Below are positions 57,062 to 64,000 of a stretch of DNA of 64,000 nt, one piece after another. The first letter of the stretch is position 1, and each line of letters starts with the position of its first letter. The notes beneath the pieces were generated by a model. That model made no database searches. It worked only from the letters and a program-made list of their open reading frames with translations, and was not told the DNA's origin. The stretch covers positions 248,001 to 312,000 of the forward strand of contig JABYQS010000019.1 in the NCBI GenBank assembly GCA_022592435.1, read 5' to 3'. The DNA comes from Cerioporus squamosus (lineage: Eukaryota; Basidiomycota; Agaricomycetes; Polyporales; Polyporaceae). The translations under genes were made by a program, and so were the position numbers.

Positions 57062-59499
57062 ATGTCCCCCGCAGTACAACAGGCACCTAAGAAGCGACAA
57101 GCACAGACTCAATCTGGTCGCACCGCGAAGAAACTACACCTCGAAAAGGCCTCGGAGGCCAAGGCGAAGAAGCGGAGTCGTCCCATCACCAGCTCGCTGC
57201 CCGAAGATAGTGCGGATACGTCGGACGAGATAATTCTCCTGAGGAGCTCCTCGAGGGTGCGGACGGAGAGGGAGAGGATGCGGATGTAGAGGTGGGCACT
57301 GGCGAGACGGTTAAGAACCCCAACGGTAAGCGTACCATGCTAGTCGTTCATATGCGCCAACTGACGCCATGCGTCACAGCTGCGAAAGAGTCCCACAAAG
57401 AACAGCGTGCTCTCTTGGCACAACGGAAAGCTGCCAAACCCAACTCTGCTCTTCTTACCGACGCAAAACGAGCGTGGACTCTTGCCCGCCAGAAGAACCT
57501 CTCCAAGCAGGAACGTACGAAGCACATCCGTGAGCTTATGGACATCATCCGGGGCAAGGTGAAGGATATTGTGTTCAAACACGACGCCAGCCGCATTGTC
57601 CAGACCGTGGTCAAGTATGGAGGGCAGAAGGAGCGGAATGAGATCGCGGAGGAGCTGAAGGGGAAGTACAAGGAACTCGCACAAAGCAAATATTCGAAGG
57701 TACGCACTCAATGTTGCCCCCACCTGGTCAGAACGTCAGAGCCCTGGGATCTCATGTTTGTGGAGAACCAAGGCGGAGACTCTGCCTGTCCGGGCCATGG
57801 GCCACCGCTACCATGGCTGTCTCGTACTCATTCGCATGTCCTCTCCAGTTCCTCGTTACGAAGCTCATCCGGTTCTGCCCCGCCTACCGACCGATCATCC
57901 TTCGTGAGTTCCAGGGCCACGTGCTCAAGCTGCTACTCCATCGCGAGGCGTCTGGTGTCCTCTCCGACGCATTCGAGCTCTATGCCAATGCGTACGAGCG
58001 TTCCATCCTCTTGCGCGACTTCTACGGCAAGGAAGCAAGCCTGTTCACGGTCACTGCTGGGAGTGACGAGGAGAAAGAGCGCTCGAAGCGGGGACTGAAG
58101 GGCTTGATGGAGGGCTTGGAGGGCGATCGCCGCAAGCGTGTGCTGTCCGCGTTGAAGGACAACCTCGTGACTATGTGAGTTGTCAATTCTTTGTTACACA
58201 ACGCCTGCCGACAATTAACGCGACTGCAGTTACAACAACCCTGACAAGGGCGCCGTCGTACATACCATCGTCCACCGTGCACTCTGGGAGTACCTCTCAG
58301 CTGTTTCGGAGATGGAGGACGAAGCTGAGGCCGAAAAGCTTCGTCGGGAGATGTTCGAAACGTACGTTTTCACCCCTCTTTGCTGCGGTGGTCCACTTAT
58401 GATCGTTCAGTTGTCAAGACGTTCTCGCAGAGATGGTCCATACAAGAGACGGAAGCAGAGTCGTCCGTGAATTCATTGCTTGGGGTACAGCCAAGGTATG
58501 TGCATACGCCCTCGCACGACAATAGCCCGAGCTCACACGCGCTACAGGATCGGAAGCATATAGTCAAAGCCCTCAAGCCGCATATTGAGAGGATTTGCAA
58601 GGATGATGAGGCGCAGCTTGTCCTGTTCTCTGCGATTGACATCATCGAGTAGGTGGCAGCTTGTCGCTTGTACAACCACCGGTTGCTGAACCCTTTTAAC
58701 AGCGATACTAAGCTCACGGCGAAGTCCCTTGTAGCCGATATCGTCTCTGCCGCGCCTACTCTATACCCCTCTCCGCAAGGCAGACGCTCACTGATCTACC
58801 TTGTTGCCCCTCGGACAAGAAGGCACTTCACCCCAGCGCAAATTGCGACGTTAGCGGAGACGGACGCTGTACGCGCGAAGACGAGCAAGAAGGATGACGA
58901 GCTGCGTACATCCGAGATCCGGAAGGCTGCTAGTGAGGGGCTGTTAAACTGGGTCGCGGAGAGCGGCGCAGAGGTCTCAAAAGACCCGGGTGGAAGTCTG
59001 GTCATTTGCGAGATCATGCTGGATGCCGACGGAGGTATGAACATCATGTTCACACCTTTCTATGCGCTAACGCCTCTCGTTAGACAAGACAAGTGCGTCC
59101 GAGACGCTGCTGAAGTCGCTCTGCGTTCCATATCCCTCATCTGATCCCGCCGCTCCACACCCCATATCCCTTGCCCATACTTCCCGACTCTACAAGACGC
59201 TGCTTCAAGGCGGCCACTTTTCGCACGCTACGAAGACCGTAGAGCGAGCACCCCGTTTCTCTGCCCGCGACTTTGCACAACGCTTTGTCCAGATAGTCGG
59301 CCGCGAGAACACGGTCGCGATGGCCCAGGGTGACGGGGCTTTTGTTGTGGCGGTGCTGTGCGAGCAGCTAGCGGAGCACGAGGACGTCGAGGAGCGGAAG
59401 ACCGTCAAGGGCTGGTTCGATTCCAACGCGCGAAAAGCTGTTGAGGCAGCTGCTCCGAAGGGCGTGAACGTGCTCTTGGAGGGTCTGAAGAAGTTGTAG
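57062..59499 (+). CDS. puf6: PUF6 / PUM3-type nucleolar pumilio-fold protein
   Basis: Puf6 is a nucleolar RNA-binding protein needed for 60S ribosome assembly, and in yeast for ASH1 mRNA control. The start at 57062 gives MSPAVQQAPKKRQAQTQSGR. A basic, then acidic leader is followed by Puf-like repeats: RELMDIIRGKVKDIVFKHDA and SRIVQTVVKYGGQKERNEI, then FLVTKLIRFCPAYRPIILRE, GHVLKLLLHREASGVLSDA, DKGAVVHTIVHRALWEYL and DGSRVVREFIAWGTAKDRK. The CPL domain follows (GRRSLIYLVAPRTRRHFTP). The end is LLEGLKKL. An intron of about 145 bp lies near 57700-57846. One base seems missing at the TT of 57234-57235, where the acidic EELLEGADGEGED part lies in another frame than the leader. Other splice joins keep frame. 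Confidence 0.9.
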
Positions 59500-59966
59500 T
59501 AGGGGATCTAAGCCGACTTGTGTCACTCTCATCCTTTGGTTCCACCGCGCTCTGCCAGTATATACACACCACTTTCGCGTTTGGCTATGCATTCGCTATC
59601 CGACTAGTGCCCATTGCAGCATCCCCTCTTCATCTGAGGCAGGTGAGTCTTGCGTACTCCTCGGGCGCTGCTCCCGTGCTTGCTGTGGCAGTGGCTCAAG
59701 CACACCTCCATTGTCCTTCATGAACGCTTAGTGAGCCACTGGTTACCCTCCCCCATCAAACCTTCTGCGTGCCGCTCGCTTTGTCCTTGCGGCGCTGCTC
59801 GCACTGACCAGCTTGTCCTACTTTGTGCCGCGTTGCTAACTCTAGGCCGTCCAGCCCATATATAAGGTGCGAGCTCATTGTGCACTCATCAACGCCCGCT
59901 CTCACCCTCTTCTCCCAGAACCACCTCCCCCCATTTGCATTATCCTTTCTAGCGAAGCTTCAAGCT
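59500..59966. other. intergenic region
   Basis: This 467-bp region between PUF6 and an unknown gene has a CT-rich leader just before the next ATG (CACCCTCTTCTCCCAGAACC). No gene is seen. Confidence 0.55.
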
Positions 59967-61232
59967 ATGGCTGACGATAGCAATTCGCTCACCGCATACC
60001 TATCGCAAGCCTACCTCTTCCCCTTGTTCACCCAAGACAACGTCCCACCCGTTCAACAGCATGCCCCGCATTGGCCTGTCATGGAGGAGCTCAACTGTAC
60101 GGCAAAAGAGACGCGGGAAATCATGGAAGTGACGGAGATGCCCCTGCTGGCCGTGGAGAACGCTGTCCGAACATGTATGTCCGCATAGCCATGATCTCTT
60201 CGCGGCCGTAATGACCTGTGGCTCTCGCAGACTTCATGGGGTTCGAAGACAAGCTGAAGATCGAGTGGACCAATTCAAGCCTCGCGATGCCCTGTCCCGA
60301 AATCAAGGTGCTCGGCAATGATGCGCTGAACCGTCTGGTTGTCGCGAACGAGCACGACTTCATGGAAGCGGTGCAGTACTTCATGTTGAATACGGCGGCT
60401 GAAGCTGTTCGGACGATCGAGAAGCAACTGTTTGATGAGGACGAACTCACGTTCATCAGGTTGCGTGTCCAGGGGACGGTTACTTCGAGGAAGATATGTA
60501 CGTTGTGGATCTTCGGGAGCCCGGTTGGAGTACGTCCGTTCCAATGATCTGCGTACGAGGACCACTCATCAGTATACAATCGTCCCTAGCTTCCGCGCGT
60601 CGTCAGCCAGGGCGTTGTAGTGCTCTCGCTGCCTCCATGGATGTTCGGATCTGGCGACTTTCAGCAGTTTGCTCGACCTAGGAAGGTTCGAGAGATCATG
60701 CATCGGAACGTACTGCACATCCACTCACACCTTCTCGAGCAGTTCAGGCGAGGGGAGCTGGATAGGGAAGCACCGGAGGGGGCGATATGGAACAATGCGG
60801 ACAAGCTCTGGGCATTGGTATGTTTCGGTGGCGTGTTCGGTGTATTCTCTGCGCTAATTTGGTGAACAGACGTACGACACGTGCAAAACGTTTGGCTTCA
60901 AGTGGTTCGTTGTGACTACTTACAACCACTGGGTTTTTGGCACCTGGAGTCCAAGTACGTGCGGCCATCCTTGGTTCTATTGACATCATGCGGTGAATGT
61001 TCAGAGCTCATCTGTACTCTCAGAATGGACCGCGGCTGAGGTCACCCCTGTTCTGCCTTTCGACAAGACCAGATGCGTCACCCTCGTAGAGCTTCTGGTC
61101 TTCTGGACGCAGAGTGGGCGAGAAAGAGTGCGATACTGGCAGACCGCAGCGGTATGTCCCAACTGGCAAGCTTTCGTCTGTGTCATTCCCGGATCTGATG
61201 TTCACACTGATGTACAGGACGTCCGTCGATAG
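59967..61232 (+). CDS. unknown fungal protein with a Trp-rich C-terminal part
   Basis: The start at 59967 gives MADDSNSLTAYLSQAYLFPL. Exons keep frame through YFMGFEDKLKIEWTNSS and EAVQYFMLNTAAEAVRTIEK, then GVVVLSLPPWMFGSGDFQQF, IMHRNVLHIHSHLLEQFRR, TYDTCKTFGFKWFVVTTYNH plus WVFGTWSP, and RCVTLVELLVFWTQSGRE. The join between the second and third parts (about 60500-60600) is uncertain and may involve a weak donor or a base error. The late part (substrate-like FKWFVVTTYNHWVFG) looks like uncharacterised proteins that I believe are common in mushroom genomes, some with kinase-like folds. No catalytic motif was found, so I assign no function. Confidence 0.6.
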
Positions 61233-61366
61233 TACTCTACTTGTTGACTGCTTTGCTTACCCTTCTTGTCATCCGCTGTCATGCGCAGGGACGACGGCCA
61301 GGGTGGCTGGAAGACGACGGTCAGGGTGCGCCGAGGTCAGAGGAGGACGGTGTCAACGTTAACCGC

Positions 61367-61384
61367 GAGGTCGAGGTCGAGGTC
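61367..61384. repeat. three copies of GAGGTC
   Basis: Perfect direct hexamer copies are followed by GAGGGC. In one frame they would read alternating Val-Glu, but no gene is supported. Confidence 0.8.
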
Positions 61385-61508
61385 GAGGGCGATGAGTCCT
61401 TGGGTGGCCCCAAGTTACATAATGGGGACAGCGACTCGGTTGAGCAGCCAGTAATGAAAGTTACCGAGCCGCAGCCTTTTGTTTATGTAATTGTCAAGTC
61501 AGACTCAA

Positions 61509-61516
61509 TGACGTCA
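61509..61516. promoter_or_regulatory. CRE-like palindrome TGACGTCA
   Basis: This perfect ATF/CREB-type octamer lies 104 bp before the ATG at 61621. In fungi such sites can bind bZIP factors. Function is inferred from sequence and position only. Confidence 0.4.
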
Positions 61517-61550
61517 TGCATATGGAAGGGCGCGGCGCTCTCCTCACGAT

Positions 61551-61585
61551 AACCACAACCACAACCACAACCACGACCACGACCA
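61551..61585. repeat. AACCAC / GACCAC simple repeat
   Basis: Hexamer units AACCAC grade into GACCAC over about 35 bp, directly upstream of the unknown gene at 61621. Confidence 0.8.
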
Positions 61586-61620
61586 CTACATAAGTACCCC
61601 ACTCATCCTTCAAAAGACAT

Positions 61621-62702
61621 ATGTCGCCTGTCCTCCTGTCACCTACACCTACGACTTCGTCGGGGTCGTCGAAGTCGTCGCAGTCGTTGTCTTCCTCCGC
61701 TACCTCCTCCGTTGATTTACCACTCGCCACGAGTGTCACTTCGTCTCAGTCCCAGCCCGCCATGAAGAAACTTGTTAGCATGAAGACAATCGTTGAAGGT
61801 GAAGGGGAAGGTGATAGCGATGGCGAGTCTGGTGAAGACGATCGCCCAATATCTACGGCCCCTGTCCGGAACTCTACATCCCGTCTGATGTTTGGGAAAA
61901 GATCTACGATACGGGACTCTACCTGGACGAGCCCGAGCCATCGACTCCTGAGAGAGGTATGCAGGAGCGTGAAGTCACTTCACTGTCGAGTAGCTGAGTT
62001 AGCCCACAGGAGTACCGGCAGTGGGTCCGTGACCATGCTCCGTTTATCGTTCTTCCTCCAGATTACTACCCGCCGAACCCCACTCCGCCAGGCTACTCGG
62101 TCACTCAGAACGGCCGACCGCTCCTCCACTACGGCGTCGCCTTCACGCACCAGGAGGTCATCGATTATGCCCTTGCCAACAACCACTTGCAAAGGAGCGA
62201 CCTCAAGGCAATGGACGCACCGACCTACGGACTGTACGCCGCTCGCGGCTTGGTGCGCGATCTCTCCAAGAAGGTTGGCATACGCTTGGAAGCCGAGTTT
62301 CCGCTGTCCTTGACCTACCATTATGTTGCTGCGGTGTGCAACACGAACAACATGTCCACGAAACGAGTGAAGAAGCGGCGCGTGGCTGCCTTGGAACGCT
62401 GTGTCAAGGAGTCGTTCGGCGCGAATCATGATTTGCGCTGGTGGTGGGACATGGCTTGGACTGATCCAAGGTATGTATCGATTTCTTTATGCTCATGCCC
62501 CGGCCAACCCTCCCGCAGGAATGGTCTTGATCCGTCATGGATTTTCACGCGCGAGTTCACAGGTGATGCAGAAGGGTCGAACTACGACCCGAGTCAGAAA
62601 CAGAGGAAGATTCCGAGGGTCGCTCGGAGAGAAACACGCACGGAGGTTCGTAGGGCGGATGATGTAGAGATGTTGCATCTATCATCGATAGCAAGGGGAT
62701 AG
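61621..62702 (+). CDS. unknown fungal protein, Ser/Thr-rich leader, one frame break
   Basis: The start at 61621 gives a Ser/Thr-rich leader (MSPVLLSPTPTTSSGSSKSS), then an acidic part (VEGEGEGDSDGESGEDDRP). The next recognisable coding piece (PSDVWEKIYDTGLYLDEPEP) lies in another frame; one extra C at the CCC of 61845-61847 would join them. The following exons read EYRQWVRDHAPFIVLPPDYY, GRPLLHYGVAFTHQEVIDYA, GLYAARGLVRDLSKKVGIRL and RWWWDMAWTDP, and end in HLSSIARG at 62702. The intron join near 61955-62010 also does not fit simply. No family is recognised; it seems lineage-specific. An internal start at 61762 is possible. Confidence 0.6.
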
Positions 62703-63889
62703 GTTTTGTTCTGACTGTATGTACCGCACCTGTGAAGAATTGCATGTAACCGAGTCCGGGGTCGAGATTGTATAGGCCGTCGGTCCGATATGCATCCGCC
62801 AGCAGCCAGCCCTCCGCGGACGAATCGCAGGGCGTTGACGCAGCCACAGACTCACAGAGTACACCAAGAGTGGAGATTATCGTCGAGTTTGAGAATCCGG
62901 GACGCTGGCCGGCGCCGCGGCGGACGACTTGCGCGCGATCCAGAGAATTAAGCTTTCGTTCTTCAGCTCGTCCAGCTTAGGGCCTCCGCAGGCCGTCCTT
63001 ACCGCGAGGAGGTTTACTTACTTGGATCTGCGGTCGGAGCACGCCGGACGAGTCCCGCAGTACTCCTTCCAGAGCACGACCAGTGCACCCGAAGGCTCTG
63101 GAAGTGCGCGTAAACGTATTCCCCCCTTTGGATGGTGCTCGAAATTACTTACGAGGTTTGATTCCGCCGTTTGAACCCCTCGAATGACTTCACTCAGTGA
63201 TGTCGCAACTCACGAAATGACAGTCTAGCGCACCTGGACCCCACTTGGCACTCGTGGTTCCAAGTACTTGCTTCGGTGTGACTATATTAATAAGGCGTAT
63301 ACTACATAGTATATAGACGCTCCTTCAAAAAACATATCAGGAGATGGACCAGCTTTTGGCGCTAACCTTGCCTTTCTTGCTTCTACTTGCCTTTCAAGTA
63401 TTGCCTGTCTTCTATGGTATGACGCAGACGTCCGGTATTTACTCTTCTCCGCCCCTCCGCAGCAATCCCGAACTGTGAGGCCCAGCAAAAGATCTCGGGT
63501 GACGTTTGTACCGGTACTACACGCTCAGTAAGCACATTGTCACTCAATTGTTACTCAGCAGACCTCCTGCAGAGCGCGTACCGTTCGGGATACGTATGTC
63601 GCTCGTCAGTCAGCCCGATTTCAGCCCGACGTAGCCCGACCCAGTGTTTTCGCGCGACTTCTACGTTCATCCTGCAGTAACAGTTGCAACTGCAGTTTTC
63701 CCACTCACTGCACATCGCTTCTGAAGACCGGTTGACGGCTCGCCGCGAGCGACTTGGTGCTCACGTAACAACCGATCGCTTGATATCCAGGCCCATAAAA
63801 GCAAGCAGTTCGCGACATGCCCTTTGTCTCTCATCCTCTCCCACTCCCTCCTTACACATCGACAGCGATCTCCACGATAAGACACGACC
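62703..63889. other. intergenic region upstream of the partial gene at the right edge
   Basis: This 1.19-kb stretch has no convincing gene; open frames are short on both strands. A small inverted repeat (ATACTA-cat-AGTAT with GCGT/ACGC arms) lies at about 63295-63319. A TATA-like ATAAAAG lies at 63795-63801, about 95 bp before the next ATG, and is followed by a CT-rich leader. Confidence 0.55.
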
Positions 63890-64000
63890 ATGGCCCCCTT
63901 GTTCAACGCACCCGCTCCGAATGTCCCGTACTTTGTTCCACGCCAGTACCCACCCTCCGGTACGGCATTCGACCCTCAGCCGGACGGGAAGCCTGTTCCC
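63890..64000 (+). CDS. N-terminus of a probable NADH:flavin oxidoreductase (old yellow enzyme family), cut by the window edge
   Basis: Thirty-seven codons from the ATG at 63890 are open to the last base. They read MAPLFNAPAPNVPYFVPRQY, then PPSGTAFDPQPDGKPVP. This Pro-rich leader with VPYF and PPxGTA resembles the start of fungal OYE-type NADH:flavin oxidoreductases, where it comes just before the LFQPIKIRG-type start of the barrel. None of the catalytic part is in the window, so the call rests on the leader alone. The promoter has a TATA-like ATAAAAG and a CT-rich leader. Confidence 0.45.
   Translation, partial: MAPLFNAPAPNVPYFVPRQYPPSGTAFDPQPDGKPVP

Larger units (their letters stand above)
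61233..61620. other. intergenic region with simple repeats and a CRE-like site
   Basis: This 388-bp region precedes an unknown gene. It holds a GAGGTC repeat, a perfect TGACGTCA palindrome and an ACCACA-type repeat, each listed separately. I see no firm gene. Confidence 0.5.

Noticed and set aside
59411..59421. GGTTCGATTCC, a perfect tRNA B-box word
   Set aside because: It lies in frame inside the PUF6 coding region (GWFDSNARK). No A box or clover-leaf arms are present at the right spacing.
63295..63319. Short inverted repeat as a miniature transposon or terminator
   Set aside because: The arms are about ten bases with mismatches, and no target-site duplication was seen.

Overview
The window looks like nuclear DNA of a filamentous basidiomycete, most likely an Agaricomycete. 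Genes are split by many GT-AG introns of about 45-65 bp, coding sequence is GC-rich, and the gene set is typical of mushrooms and polypores: F-box paralogues, sedolisin (S53) proteases, GH71 mutanase, a KRE6/SKN1-type protein and a fungal GT2. I saw no tRNA, rRNA, CRISPR array or intact transposon.

Layout. 0.2-2.5 kb: an F-box gene (-). 2.5-8.5 kb: a gene-poor stretch with a 9 x 7-bp tandem repeat. 8.5-17.4 kb: two divergent cell-wall polysaccharide genes, a KRE6/SKN1-like GH16 protein (-) and a membrane GT2 glycosyltransferase (+) with two unusually long introns. 18.3-34.3 kb: an accessory region with two sedolisin proteases and three related F-box genes, interrupted by 3-hydroxyanthranilate dioxygenase (-) and the RAD17 checkpoint clamp loader (+). 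34.8-36.4 kb: two small unknown genes. 36.7-59.5 kb: dense housekeeping genes, namely UTP7, USB1, a WDR59/SEA3 homologue, DNA2, DBP4, IES6, a secreted GH71 alpha-1,3-glucanase and PUF6. 60-62.7 kb: two lineage-specific unknown genes. At the right edge the first 37 codons of a probable old-yellow-enzyme type oxidoreductase run out of the window.

The genes fall into themes: ribosome and RNA maturation (UTP7, USB1, DBP4, PUF6), genome maintenance and chromatin (RAD17, DNA2, IES6), nutrient signalling (WDR59), cell-wall building and remodelling (KRE6-like, GT2, GH71), secreted proteolysis (S53) and probable ubiquitin-ligase adaptors (F-box). Several pairs start head to head across short intergenic regions.

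Main caution: nine genes carry 14 places where the family-conserved reading frame changes by one base, each at a short mononucleotide run. They include conserved genes such as UTP7, DNA2, DBP4 and PUF6. Base-calling indels in the assembly are therefore at least as likely as real pseudogenes. I found no clearly new biological system. The most interesting leads are a CxxC tail shared by otherwise divergent F-box paralogues, the 844-bp GT2 intron, and the four unknown lineage-specific genes.
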